64,000 nucleotides of DNA from Actinophytocola sp044466355 (GCF_044466355.1 NZ_JBITMQ010000018.1:142739-206738), one strand, 5' to 3'. Counted from the stretch's first letter, positions 33,333-42,765 are shown. The notes: generated from the sequence alone by a model not told the origin. Numbers and translations: made by a program.

Positions 33333-34388
33333 CTAGCCCTGCCCGGCGTGGCGGATCGCCGCGGTCGCGAGGAACGCGTCGAAGTAGGCGTCGGTGAACA
33401 CCAGCGACACGACCGCGGCCCGGCTGCGGACGCCGAGCTTGGCGCGGATCGCGCGGACGTGGTCGTGCACGGTGTGCGGGGAGAGGAACAGTTCGGCCGC
33501 GATCTCGGCGTCCGACAACCCTCGGCACAGCAGCCTGGTCACCTCGATCTCGCGGACCGACAGGCCCGAGCCAGCGACCCGGGCGCCGAGCAGCTCGGCG
33601 GGGGTGGCCGCCGTCAGGGTGACCGCGACCCGGCCGGGCGCCAGCTCGATGCCGTGCGCGGAGATCCACCGGCCGTCGGCCGTGCGGATGACCGTCGAGA
33701 ACCCGGGGTCGGCGGTCGCGAGCACCGCCAGGTGGTCGACGTGCCGGTACTGGCGGACGTCGGTGTCCGTCAGCTCCTGCCCCAGGCCGAGACCGTCGAG
33801 CCTGGCCTCGACGACCCGGCCGTCCTCGACGAGCAGCATCCCGCGCGTGGCCGGGCCCGCGACGCCGCGGTCCAGCGCCGCCACGACGCTGCCGCGCAGC
33901 ACGGCCCCCGCGGTGGCGGCGACCGAGTCGAGCAGGGCCTCGTCGTCCGCCGTGAACATCCCCCCGCCCCGCCACAGCGACACGCCACCCCAGGTCACGG
34001 CCCCGTCGGGCAGGACGGCACGTACTTCGTCGGTGAACCCGAACGGCTCGACGACGCGGTCGAGCAGCGCGGGGTTCGTGTTCTTCAGGCGCAGCGCGCG
34101 GGCGGGTGCCCGGGTCGTGGCCATCCGCCGGAAGCTGTCGGTGTCGCCCGACAGCTCGACCTCGAAGAACGGGTGACAGCTCGCCGCCGGGAGCGCGGTG
34201 ACCGCACCCGACCAGAACAGCCCGGTGTGCGGGTTCATGAGCAGCAGCGCCCCGGCGGACGCGCCCGGCACGGCCGCCATGACGGCGTCCAGGACGCGCG
34301 CCGCGGTGTCGGCCGGGTCGGCGCCGCTCGCACGGCCGACGGCGGTCCGCAGCCGGCGCGACAACGTGTCGACGTGCGCGAACGTCAT
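33333..34388 (-). CDS. LuxR-type transcriptional regulator with GAF-like sensor region
   Basis: A 351-residue regulator. The C-terminal LuxR helix-turn-helix is clear at about residues 275-330 (LSVREIEVTRLLCRGLSDAEIAAELFLSPHTVHDHVRAIRAKLGVRSRAAVVSLVF). The N-terminal two thirds look like a GAF-type sensor domain (AGALLLMNPHTGLFWSG; TADDEALLDSVAATAGAVL) plus a small second domain. It diverges from the cupin gene at 34462, its likely target. The pair interrupts the purN-perM neighbourhood known from mycobacteria. Confidence 0.88.
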   Translation of the reverse strand: MTFAHVDTLSRRLRTAVGRASGADPADTAARVLDAVMAAVPGASAGALLLMNPHTGLFWSGAVTALPAASCHPFFEVELSGDTDSFRRMATTRAPARALRLKNTNPALLDRVVEPFGFTDEVRAVLPDGAVTWGGVSLWRGGGMFTADDEALLDSVAATAGAVLRGSVVAALDRGVAGPATRGMLLVEDGRVVEARLDGLGLGQELTDTDVRQYRHVDHLAVLATADPGFSTVIRTADGRWISAHGIELAPGRVAVTLTAATPAELLGARVAGSGLSVREIEVTRLLCRGLSDAEIAAELFLSPHTVHDHVRAIRAKLGVRSRAAVVSLVFTDAYFDAFLATAAIRHAGQG

Positions 34389-34461
34389 CGGGTAATGCTA
34401 AGTCCGAATCCCCGGTTCCGGGGATGGTCGCCGGCCGGTCGTCGTCGCCATGCTCGGCGGC

Positions 34462-34962
34462 ATGACACGACTCGCCCCCGCCGACACCCCCGTCTACAAC
34501 CACGTCGACATGCTCTGCCGCATCCTGCTGTCCGGGGCCGACACGGGCGGGGCGTTCTCGCTCGTCGAGGAGCGCGCCGCGCTCGGCGCGATGACCCCGC
34601 GGCACGTCCACGCCCGCGAGGCCGAGACGTTCATCGTGCTCGACGGCGCGCTGGAGGGCTGGTGCGAGGGACGGACGACGCTGGTCGAGGCGGGCACGCT
34701 GATCCACCTGCCCGCGAGCAGGGAACACGCCTTCCGGATCGCGTCCGCGTCCGCGCACTTCTACACGCTGATCACCCCGGCCGGGTTCGAGAGCTTCTTC
34801 CGGGACTCGGGTGTCCTGCTGGCACAGCCGTTCGACGGTGACGTGCCGGTGCCTGGGCCGATGACGCCGGAGGCGGCCGCCCGGTTGCAGGAGCTGCTCG
34901 AACCGCTCGGCTGCACGATCACCGGGCCGCCGCCGTTCCCCCTCCCGGGCGACGACGCCTGA
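34462..34962 (+). CDS. cupin domain protein
   Basis: A 166-residue single-domain cupin. Motif 1, PRHVHAREAETFIVLDGALEGW, has the two His and Glu of a metal site; motif 2 is the HLPASREHAFRI segment. Such proteins bind small ligands or act as dioxygenases or isomerases; the substrate is unknown. ATG 34462 is preferred over ATG 34450. It is divergent from the LuxR-type regulator, which may control it. Confidence 0.82.
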   Translation: MTRLAPADTPVYNHVDMLCRILLSGADTGGAFSLVEERAALGAMTPRHVHAREAETFIVLDGALEGWCEGRTTLVEAGTLIHLPASREHAFRIASASAHFYTLITPAGFESFFRDSGVLLAQPFDGDVPVPGPMTPEAAARLQELLEPLGCTITGPPPFPLPGDDA

Positions 34963-34968
34963 CGGTCG

Positions 34969-36354
34969 TCAGTCGCGTGCGGCCTCGCCGGGCTCTTCGA
35001 CCGCGTCGCCCGGGTCGGGCGGTTCCGCCGGGTCTTCTTCGGGTGCCTCGTCCGGTTCGGCGTCGGTTTCCTCTTCTGTTTCCTCGTTCGTGGCCTCCGC
35101 CGGGCTCGGGCCGGCTTCCCCGGTCGCCGCGGGTTCCGGATCGTCGTCGATCAGGCCGGGCAGCCGTGCCGCGGCCGGGCGTGGACCGCCGAACCACACG
35201 ACCACCGCCGCCGGGACGGCCGTCCACAGCACCAGGGCGACCGACAGCGCCGCCGCCCGCATGCTGACCGGGTCGAACGGGCCGCGGCCCACGTGGCCGC
35301 CCGCGCTGCCGCCCAGCACCGCGAACGCGACGGCCACGACCCCCGACGCGACCGCGACCGCACGCAGCCTGGCCAGCGGGTCCTCGTCGACGTGCCGCAG
35401 TCGCCTGCCCACCAGGACACCCACCGCGAGCGGCAGGACGAACAACACGGGCCACCACGCGGCCGCGCCCTCGGGCAGTGCGGCGAGCAGCGGCAGCGCG
35501 GGCACCGGGCCGCCACCGAACTCCAGCGGGGACACCGAGACCGTGCCGATCGAGAACCCCGGCCCGGCCAGGAACGCGGTGGCGCCGATCATCGCGTTCG
35601 GGAGGTAGCCGAGCGACAGCAGCAGCACGCCGATCGCGTCGCCCGCGCCCTCCGGGAACAGGTCGCGAGCCGTCGGGACGGACGTGACCAGGCCGAACGT
35701 CAGCAGTGCGCCGCCGGCCGCCAGCAGCAACACGACCGCGAGCACGCCCGCGCGGAGACCGGCGACGGCGGCCTCGTCGGCGCGGAGGACCAGCACGTCG
35801 AGCAGGCCGCAGCGGCGTGCCACCCCGGCGGTGGCCGCCAGGGCGGACACCAGTGCCGGGTAGTACAGAGCGGACAGCGGGTCGGCGGTGACGTCGCCGC
35901 GGGACGACAGCCCGGCGAACAGCATGCCCGCGATCCCGTGTGCCGCCGCGACCAGCGCGATCAGCTTTCCCGCCTGGCCCGGTCTGCGCAGGTCCAGCCG
36001 TGCCGCCGCGGTGGCGGCGGCCTTCGCGGTGATCGCGGCGACGCCGATGGTCAGCAGCAGCGGCAGCACACCCAGTTCCAGCCCGAGGATCCGCACCGGC
36101 ACCTGGTGCGCGGCGAGCCAGCCCGGCAGCGCGGCGCCGAGCACGCCACCGGGCGCGAACTGCCCGTTCGTGGCGATGCCGGTGACCAGCGCGAGCAGCA
36201 CGGCGAGCGCGAGGTAGCCGGCGAGGACCGGGCCGAGCGCGGCCAGGACGAGGACGCGGACCCTGGCCAGGGACGGCATCTCGGCGGTCCTGGTGTCGGC
36301 GGGCAGGTGGGTGGCCGCACCCGGCTCTTTGGGTATGTCGAGGTCGGGGGCCAT
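34969..36354 (-). CDS. perM: PerM-type cell-division membrane protein (DUF6350)
   Basis: A 461-residue polytopic membrane protein with about ten or more helices and a strongly acidic cytoplasmic C-terminal tail (EETEEETDAEPDEAPEEDPAE). Length, topology and order next to purN/purH (as in M. tuberculosis Rv0955-Rv0957) identify it as PerM, which stabilises the divisome protein FtsB during stress. ATG 36354 is used; ATG 36378 would add eight residues. The gene meets the convergent cupin gene with only 6 bp between stops. Confidence 0.85.
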   Translation of the reverse strand: MAPDLDIPKEPGAATHLPADTRTAEMPSLARVRVLVLAALGPVLAGYLALAVLLALVTGIATNGQFAPGGVLGAALPGWLAAHQVPVRILGLELGVLPLLLTIGVAAITAKAAATAAARLDLRRPGQAGKLIALVAAAHGIAGMLFAGLSSRGDVTADPLSALYYPALVSALAATAGVARRCGLLDVLVLRADEAAVAGLRAGVLAVVLLLAAGGALLTFGLVTSVPTARDLFPEGAGDAIGVLLLSLGYLPNAMIGATAFLAGPGFSIGTVSVSPLEFGGGPVPALPLLAALPEGAAAWWPVLFVLPLAVGVLVGRRLRHVDEDPLARLRAVAVASGVVAVAFAVLGGSAGGHVGRGPFDPVSMRAAALSVALVLWTAVPAAVVVWFGGPRPAAARLPGLIDDDPEPAATGEAGPSPAEATNEETEEETDAEPDEAPEEDPAEPPDPGDAVEEPGEAARD

Positions 36355-36436
36355 GGCGCCACTGTCACATGTGGACATGATCGGGTGGGCGCGCCACGCC
36401 GCCCGGTACCAGATCAGGTGACGGGCCCGGACACGA

Positions 36437-36472
36437 CGATGGGGTGGCCGCCGGTTGGCGACCACCCCATCG
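36437..36472. terminator. hairpin terminator after the DUF5336 gene
   Basis: An 11-bp perfect stem (36437-36447 with 36462-36472; CGATGGGGTGG) closes a 14-nt loop, directly downstream of the DUF5336 gene and upstream of perM on the minus strand. Confidence 0.8.
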
Positions 36473-36487
36473 AAAGAGCGTCTTGGC

Positions 36488-37162
36488 TCAGCCCTGCTGC
36501 GGGTACCCACCCGGCGGGGTGCCGGGCTGACCGGGCTGTTGGCCGGGCTGACCGAACTGGCCCTGCTGCGGCGCGAACGTGGTCTGCTGACCGGGAGGCG
36601 CACCGAACTGGCCGGGCTGGCCCGGCTGCTGCGGCGGCGGCGCCGGGAACTGGCCGGACGGCGGGAACCCGCCGGGCTGGCCGTACGGGTTCGGTGCCGG
36701 CATCTTGAGGATGCCCGCGTCGAACAGGTACGCGGCGACCGCGGCGATGCCCTGCAGGATGCCGAAGATCATCAGCAGGATCGTGCCGGTGCCCACGTCC
36801 GGGTCCGTGGAGAACGTGAAGAACAGGACCGTGAACATCGCTGCGACGGAGAACGCGGCGGGCGCGAGGCCCGGCTTCTTGTTGTCGCCCGGCAGCACCG
36901 CGGGCAGCGAGAACAGGCCGCCGAGCAGGAACAGCGCGGGCACCGTCGAACCGTTGGAGAAGAACCCGCTGTCCCCGCCGTCGAAGGCGTCCGCGAAGCC
37001 GACGAAGAAGTTGATCGCTCCGAGGCCGAGGACGGCCAGGTGGAGGATGGCCCCGAGGCCGAGTTTCATGCCGCCACCGGGCGGAGGCCCGTAGGGACCG
37101 GGTTGGTGCTGCTGCGGCCCTTGGCCCGGGAAACCACCCGGAGCTCCGCCTGGGAAGGTCAT
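36488..37162 (-). CDS. DUF5336 membrane protein with Pro/Gln-rich tails
   Basis: A 224-residue protein with four membrane helices between about residues 32 and 150, flanked by a Gly/Pro/Gln-rich N-terminus (PGGAPGGFPGQGPQQHQPG) and a long Pro/Gln-rich C-terminus. This architecture and its position beside sucD and perM match Rv0954, the 34-kDa antigen-like protein of M. tuberculosis, reported to associate with the divisome region. Function here is inferred from synteny. Confidence 0.85.
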   Translation of the reverse strand: MTFPGGAPGGFPGQGPQQHQPGPYGPPPGGGMKLGLGAILHLAVLGLGAINFFVGFADAFDGGDSGFFSNGSTVPALFLLGGLFSLPAVLPGDNKKPGLAPAAFSVAAMFTVLFFTFSTDPDVGTGTILLMIFGILQGIAAVAAYLFDAGILKMPAPNPYGQPGGFPPSGQFPAPPPQQPGQPGQFGAPPGQQTTFAPQQGQFGQPGQQPGQPGTPPGGYPQQG

Positions 37163-37269
37163 CGCGTTGCTCTCCTCAGCTCACTAGACGCGATTGATGT
37201 GGGACATTCTTCAACTCAGACCTTCCGACGGCCTTGAGAACGAGGCGGTTCCCCCGAATACCAGACCAT

Positions 37270-37306
37270 CGTGGGGCCGGACGCTACACCAGCGTCCGGC
37301 CCCACG
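37270..37306. terminator. hairpin terminator after sucCD
   Basis: A 16-bp perfect stem (37270-37285 with 37291-37306; CGTGGGGCCGGACGCT) closes a 5-nt loop 26 bp beyond the sucD stop. Confidence 0.9.
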
Positions 37307-37331
37307 GTCAGTCGAGTCGCTGCGAGGTGTC

Positions 37332-38234
37332 TCAGGCCTTCGCGGCCACGAGCTGTCGTGCCAGCTCAGCCGTCTCGGACGGCGTCTTGCCGACCTTCAC
37401 CCCGGCCGCCTCCAGCGCTTCCTTCTTGGCGTGCGCGGTGCCCGACGAACCGGACACGATCGCACCGGCGTGGCCCATCGTCTTGCCCTCGGGGGCGGTG
37501 AAGCCCGCGACGTAGCCGACGACCGGCTTGGTGACGTGCTCGGCGATGTAGGCCGCGGCGCGCTCCTCGGCGTCGCCGCCGATCTCGCCGATCATCACGA
37601 TGACCTCGGTCTGCGGGTCGGACTCGAACGCGGCGAGCGCGTCGATGTGCGTGGTGCCGATGATCGGGTCACCGCCGATGCCGACCGCCGTCGAGAAACC
37701 GATGTCGGACAGCTCGTACATCATCTGGTAGGTCAGCGTGCCGGACTTCGACACCAGGCCGATGCGGCCGGGGCCGGTGATGTCGGCGGGGATGATGCCC
37801 GCGTTCGACTTGCCGGGGCTGATCACGCCGGGGCAGTTCGGGCCGACGATCCGGGTCTTGTTGCCGGTGGCGCAGGCGTGCGCCCAGAACGCGGCGGTGT
37901 CGTGCACCGGGATGCCCTCGGTGATCACGACGGCGAGCGGGATGCCCGCGTCGATGGCCTCGATGGCCGCGTCCTTCGCGAACTTCGGCGGCACGAACAG
38001 CACGGACACGTCCGCGCCGGTCTCGGCCATGGCCTCGGCGACCGTGCCGAACACCGGCAGGGTCAGGCCCTCCCTGACGTCGGAGAAGTCGGCCTTCTGG
38101 CCTGCCTTGCGGGCGTTGACGCCACCGACGACGTTCGCGCCGGAGGCGAGCATGCGGCGGGTGTGCTTGGTGCCCTCGGCGCCGGTCATGCCCTGGACGA
38201 TGATCTTGCTGTCCTCGTTGAGAAAGATAGCCAT
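37332..38234 (-). CDS. sucD: succinyl-CoA synthetase alpha subunit
   Basis: SucD, 300 residues, binds CoA and carries the phosphohistidine in the TCA-cycle conversion of succinyl-CoA to succinate with nucleotide triphosphate formation. Seen are the CoA-binding Rossmann start IIVQGMTGAEGTKHTRRML, IVGPNCPGVISPGKSNAGIIP, GLVSKSGTLTYQMMYEL, GEIGGDAEERAA and the phospho-His loop TMGHAGAIVSG. It starts 7 bp after sucC. Confidence 0.97.
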   Translation of the reverse strand: MAIFLNEDSKIIVQGMTGAEGTKHTRRMLASGANVVGGVNARKAGQKADFSDVREGLTLPVFGTVAEAMAETGADVSVLFVPPKFAKDAAIEAIDAGIPLAVVITEGIPVHDTAAFWAHACATGNKTRIVGPNCPGVISPGKSNAGIIPADITGPGRIGLVSKSGTLTYQMMYELSDIGFSTAVGIGGDPIIGTTHIDALAAFESDPQTEVIVMIGEIGGDAEERAAAYIAEHVTKPVVGYVAGFTAPEGKTMGHAGAIVSGSSGTAHAKKEALEAAGVKVGKTPSETAELARQLVAAKA

Positions 38235-38241
38235 GTCTGAC

Positions 38242-39420
38242 TCAGGCCCCCTTCGAGGCAAGCTCAGCGGCCTTGCGCGCCGCGTTGTCCATGGTGTCGA
38301 CCTGCTGGAGACCGGGCAGCGCGGCCTCGGTGAGGATGCGGCGGCCCTCCTCGGCGTTGTTGCCGTCCAGGCGCACCACGATCGGCTTGTTGACGGGCTC
38401 GCCGCGGGACTCCAGCAGTTGGAAGGCCTGCACGATGCCGTTGGCGACCGCGTCGCACGCGGTGATGCCGCCGAAGACGTTGACGAAGACCGACTTCACG
38501 TCGCCGTCGCCGAGGATGATCTCCAGGCCGTTGGCCATGACCTCGGCGGACGCGCCGCCGCCGATGTCGAGGAAGTTGGCGGGCTTCATGCCGCCGAACT
38601 CCTCGCCCGCGTAGGCGACCACGTCGAGGGTGGACATGACGAGACCGGCGCCGTTGCCGATGATGCCGACCTCGCCGTCGAGCTTGACGTAGTTGAGGTC
38701 CTTGGCCTTGGCCGCCGCCTCCAGCGGGTCCTCGGCGGCGATGTCGACGAGGTCGGCGTGGCCGGGGTGGCGGAAGGACGCGTTGTCGTCGAGCGTGACC
38801 TTGCCGTCCAGCGCGATGATCTTGTCCTGCGGGTCGCGGACCAGCGGGTTCACCTCGACGAGCGTGGCGTCCTCGCTGACGAAGGTCTCCCACAGCTTCA
38901 CGACGACCTCGGCGGCCTGGTCGCGGATCGCCTCGGGGAAGTTGCCCGCGGTCAGGATCTCCGTGGCCTTGTCGAGGTCGACGCCCTTGAGCGCGTCGAC
39001 GGGCACCTTGGCGAGCGCCTCGGGCCGCTCGACGGCCAGCTGCTCGATGTCCATGCCGCCCTCGGCGGACGCCATGGCGAGGAAGGTGCGGTTCGCGCGG
39101 TCGAGCAGGAAGGAGAAGTAGTACTCCTCCGCGATGTCCGACGCGGGCGTGACCAGGACGCGGCGCACGACGTGGCCCTTGATGTCCAGGCCCAGGATCC
39201 CCTCGGCCTTGGCCTTCGTGTCCTCGGGGTCGTCGGCGAGCTTGACGCCGCCCGCCTTGCCGCGGCCGCCGGTCTTCACCTGCGCCTTGACCACGACACG
39301 CTGACCGAGGTCGGCCGCGATGCGACTGGCGTCGTCGGCGGTGTCGGCGACGTCCCCGGGCAGAACCGGGACGCCGTGGGCCCCAAAGAGGTCCTTCGCC
39401 TGGTACTCGTACAGATCCAC
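38242..39420 (-). CDS. sucC: succinyl-CoA synthetase beta subunit
   Basis: SucC, 392 residues, the nucleotide-binding subunit. The ATP-grasp N-terminus is MDLYEYQAKDLFGAHGVPVLPG, with VVKAQVKTGGRGKAGGVKLA and VEVNPLV, and the C-terminal ligase domain shows FLDIGGGA and NVFGGITACD. GTG 39420 is preceded by AGGAGA at 8 nt. It forms an operon with sucD ending at the hairpin at 37270. Confidence 0.97.
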   Translation of the reverse strand: MDLYEYQAKDLFGAHGVPVLPGDVADTADDASRIAADLGQRVVVKAQVKTGGRGKAGGVKLADDPEDTKAKAEGILGLDIKGHVVRRVLVTPASDIAEEYYFSFLLDRANRTFLAMASAEGGMDIEQLAVERPEALAKVPVDALKGVDLDKATEILTAGNFPEAIRDQAAEVVVKLWETFVSEDATLVEVNPLVRDPQDKIIALDGKVTLDDNASFRHPGHADLVDIAAEDPLEAAAKAKDLNYVKLDGEVGIIGNGAGLVMSTLDVVAYAGEEFGGMKPANFLDIGGGASAEVMANGLEIILGDGDVKSVFVNVFGGITACDAVANGIVQAFQLLESRGEPVNKPIVVRLDGNNAEEGRRILTEAALPGLQQVDTMDNAARKAAELASKGA

Positions 39421-39522
39421 TACGACGGTCTCCTGTATCTCCGGCTCGGCTTGGGGAACGGCTGCGCAGAAGACCCTAGCGACCTGCGACGAAAGGGAGA
39501 CGGGCGGCTTCCGTGAAGTCCC

Positions 39523-41313
39523 TCACTCAGTGCGGTCGGTCATAGCCATGACCGCGGCCGCGACGAGGGCGACCAGACAGGCGAGGGACAACCACGTGCC
39601 CTGGCCCGCGGTGGCGCCCTCGGCCCGGTCTCCGGTCATGGGCAGTTCGAGCAGGTGCACCCCGACCACCGCGGCACCGCCGAGCAACAGTGCGGCGGCC
39701 CGGCGCGGCCGCGAGAACGCCGCGACGGCGGCCGCCCCGGCGACGGCGGCGAACCCGATGAGCAGCCCCCACGAGGCGAACCGGAACTCGGAGAAGATCC
39801 CGGGCGCGGTGTAGTCGGGCGCGGCGATCATCGGTGCGGCGAACGCCCCGACCGCGAGCAGGACCGCCGCGCCGGCCGGGATGGCGATCCGCGTGTGCAG
39901 TGTCCGCTCGGTGAGGTCGACGTCGTCCCGTTCGGCTCCACCGGCCACCGCGGCGGTGACGGCGGCGATCCCGGCGAGCGCGATCGCGACGACGGCGAAC
40001 CACGTCCCGGCGCCGACGCGCGCGTCGGCGGTGACGATCGGCACGTCGAAGGGGGTGTCGAGCAGTGTGGTGCCGGTGAACGCGGCGTCGAGGCTGGCGA
40101 ACCCGACCACCACGATCGCCGCGAGCGAGACGACGAACGCGGGCCGCACGGCCCCCGCCCACCGCGTGAACAGGGCGGCACCGAGCACGACGGCGACGAT
40201 CCCGGCGGGAATCAGCTGCCGGTTGGCGTAGCTCTCCAGCTGCGCCCCGCCCTCGACCACGACCAGTGCGCCGAGCGCGGCCGCGATCGCGGTGATTCCG
40301 GTGAGCACGCCGAGCACCCCGGTGCCGAGGTGCAGCGGGCTCGTCGCCAGCTCGAGGTCACCGTCGCGCTGGTCGAGCCGTGCCCGGTCACCCCGCACGA
40401 CGAAGAGGACGGCGACGAGCACGGCCAGCGGCAGGAGCGTCCACAGCCCACCCCCGCGCTCGGCGTGCAACCAGTCGATCGAGGCGACGGCGAACACCTG
40501 CGGCAGGGCCAGCCAGGCGAGCGCGAGGAACAGCCCGAGCCCCATCCCGCGGGCGAGCGGCGGCCGTGAACTGCCCGCGACGGCCACACCGCCGACGAGC
40601 AGTGTCAGCGCGAGCAGGATGCCGCCGTACCGGACCAGGGTCGGACTGTCGACGAGGCCCTGCCCGACGAGGAAGGCGTTGTCGGACCGGAACGGCGGGA
40701 AGAACAGACCCGCGATGCTGACGGTGGCCGCCGCCAGTGCCCAGCCGATGGCCGCGCCGCGCCCGGCGGTGGACACACTCCGATCGAGCGCGGCGAAGTA
40801 GTCGGACGTCGGATCGGCCCCGGCCCGCCCGGCGGCGAGCACCCCGGCCACGAGCGCGACGAGATGCCCGCCGAGGAGCAGGTAGCTGCCGAACCCGGGC
40901 GCGAGCGTGCCGAGCGAGGTGGGCACGAGCACCTCGGGCCGCCCGGCCTGCACGGCGTCGAGGATGAACTGGCCGTCGACCAGGGCCAGCCCGGGCGCGA
41001 GCAGGGCGGCCCCGCCGAGCACACCGGCACCCACGATGGCCCGCCCGAACAGGACGAAGAGCACCGCCACCACGGGTGGCGCGAACGCGAGAACGCCGAG
41101 CAGGAAACCGCTGCCGAACCCGGGCGGCGGAGCGTCGTCGACAAGCCCCTGCCCGACCCCGACGACGGTGAGCACCGCACCGGCCAGCGCAACCAGCAAG
41201 GCGATCCGCAGCCGAAGCGGAGCAGCACCCCAGCCAAGCCGATCGACGTCCTGTGGTTCCCCACGCTCACGGCCTCCGGCCGAACCGAGCGTCGATCGAG
41301 TCCGCGCAGTCAT
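39523..41313 (-). CDS. large polytopic membrane protein of unknown function
   Basis: A 596-residue protein with roughly 14 or more membrane helices and short loops, rich in Ala, Gly, Val and Leu. A two-half pattern is suggested by similar helix-loop blocks before and after about residue 300. No transporter signature is recognised. The ATG at 41313 has no ribosome site; a -10-like TAGCGT in an extended TGCTAGCGT context (41323-41328) lies 9 nt upstream, which suggests a leaderless or near-leaderless mRNA. It stands between sucC and the long intergenic region. Confidence 0.78.
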   Translation of the reverse strand: MTARTRSTLGSAGGRERGEPQDVDRLGWGAAPLRLRIALLVALAGAVLTVVGVGQGLVDDAPPPGFGSGFLLGVLAFAPPVVAVLFVLFGRAIVGAGVLGGAALLAPGLALVDGQFILDAVQAGRPEVLVPTSLGTLAPGFGSYLLLGGHLVALVAGVLAAGRAGADPTSDYFAALDRSVSTAGRGAAIGWALAAATVSIAGLFFPPFRSDNAFLVGQGLVDSPTLVRYGGILLALTLLVGGVAVAGSSRPPLARGMGLGLFLALAWLALPQVFAVASIDWLHAERGGGLWTLLPLAVLVAVLFVVRGDRARLDQRDGDLELATSPLHLGTGVLGVLTGITAIAAALGALVVVEGGAQLESYANRQLIPAGIVAVVLGAALFTRWAGAVRPAFVVSLAAIVVVGFASLDAAFTGTTLLDTPFDVPIVTADARVGAGTWFAVVAIALAGIAAVTAAVAGGAERDDVDLTERTLHTRIAIPAGAAVLLAVGAFAAPMIAAPDYTAPGIFSEFRFASWGLLIGFAAVAGAAAVAAFSRPRRAAALLLGGAAVVGVHLLELPMTGDRAEGATAGQGTWLSLACLVALVAAAVMAMTDRTE

Positions 41314-41399
41314 TGTGTGAAGACGCTAGCAAGGCCCGCGGCCACGCACATGCCGCGCCCACGGTCGATCGGCGGGCGGCACGCCCAGGCAGAACCGTC

Positions 41400-42330
41400 G
41401 ACCCCGCCGACCGCAGCCACACGTCCGCTCGCCGACCGGGCTGAACGATCAGGTCCGACCGAGCGAGGCAGCCCAAGCAGGCAGCGCAACCCACCCCGGC
41501 CGGACAAGCCGAGCACCTCGCGCAAGCCGAGCCACCCCACGCAACCGAAGCAAGCAGCGCAACCCGACCCATCCGCAGACCGAGCCAGTCAGCAAGCGGG
41601 CAGCGCAACCCGAGCCACCTGTCAGATCGGCCCACCGGGGGTGCCGACCCACCCCGGGCAAGCCCAGCCACCCGGCAGACCGAGCCAGCCCGCGAGCGGG
41701 CAGCGCAACCCAAGCCACCTGCCAGACCGGCCCACCCGGCAAACCCAGCCACCCGGCAAACCAAGCCAGCCAGCAAGCGGGCAGCGCAACCCAAGCCACC
41801 CGGGCGAGGGGAGCCCCTCGCGCAAGACGAGCCGCCCAGGGAACCCAAGCAAGCAGCGCAAGCCGAGCCACCCGGCAAACCGGCCCACCGCGCAGACCAG
41901 CAAGCAGCACAACCCAAGCCACCCGGGCAAACCGAGCTAGCAGCACGACCCGAGCCACCCCGGCAGACCGAACCACCCCGCCAGCCGACCAACCCCGCAG
42001 ACCAGCAAGCAGCACAACCCAAGCCACCCAGGCAACCCAAGCCACCCGGGCAAGCCGGGCAACCTGCGCAAGCCGAGCCACCCGCACAAGCCAAGCCACC
42101 CGCACAAGCCAAGCCACCCGCACAAGCCAAGCCACCCGCACAAGCCAAGCCACCCGCGCAAGCCGAGCCACCTGGGCAACCCAGGCAGCCAGCGCAAGCC
42201 GCACCACCCGGGCAACCCAGGCAGCCAGCGCAAGCCGCACCACCCGGCAGACCGAGCCAGCAAGCAAGCTGGCAGCGCAACCCGAGCCACCCAGGCAGGC
42301 GCGCCATTCAGGCAGGACGGTCAGCCAGGC
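41400..42330. repeat. C/A-rich, T-poor degenerate repeat array
   Basis: For about 0.9 kb the plus strand is almost devoid of T and is built from variants of AAGCCACCC-G/C-GCAAACC-like words. The cleanest part is five consecutive 18-bp units at 42075-42164 (unit AAGCCACCCGCACAAGCC, with one or two changes). Longer variants around GCGGGCAGCGCAACCC-AGCCACC recur near 41597, 41696, 41778 and 42260. The minus strand is correspondingly G/T-rich with many GG and GGG runs. Confidence 0.85.
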
Positions 42331-42427
42331 AGGGCGAGCAAGCCCGCGGCACAGACCAGACCGGAACCAGGCCCGGTGGCTCCCGAGGCCGGACGAGCGC
42401 AGGCCATGCGATCCCGCCTGGGCGGGC

Positions 42428-42492
42428 GGTCACACGGCAACCGGCTCGAGCGGAGCCGGTCATCCCGGGGTCGGGTCGGTTGCCGTGTGACC
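42428..42492. repeat. 16-bp perfect inverted repeat with inner hairpin
   Basis: GGTCACACGGCAACCG (42428-42443) is repeated in inverse at 42477-42492. Between them GGCTC/GAGCC (42444-42448 with 42453-42457) forms a second hairpin. It lies at the edge of the repeat array, about 270 bp ahead of the M23 promoter. It could terminate a transcript through the array or be the remnant of a small mobile element. Confidence 0.7.
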
Positions 42493-42765
42493 TCAAACCG
42501 AGGGGCGGACGTCCGCCCGGAGGTTGCCGACGTTGGGAAGCGGTCGGCTCTGGCCTGGGCGAGGCCCACCGCCCGCCAGCCTGCCGCCGGTGCTGTGCCC
42601 GCCACCTCTTGCCGGTTCCCCTCGGGGGTGCGCGCGTTGACGTTCTGTCCCTTTGTTCCCTTCTGTTGGGGCCGTGCGGACGGGGCTGGCCCGGGCTTGA
42701 GTTCGGTTACGAAGGGCGGCGTTGGAGGTTCGCGGACCCGGTTGGTTGTGTGGATATTTCGTGTC

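Noticed and set aside
40864..41940. 358-codon plus-strand frame running from the membrane-protein gene into the repeat array
   Set aside because: Its first half is antisense to the well supported membrane protein gene and its second half is repeat-derived, with no ribosome site.
41267..42307. 346-codon minus-strand frame rich in Gly, Cys, Leu and Trp across the repeat array
   Set aside because: All frames in this stretch stay open because the plus strand lacks T and the repeats carry no stop codons. The product has an implausible repetitive composition and matches no family.
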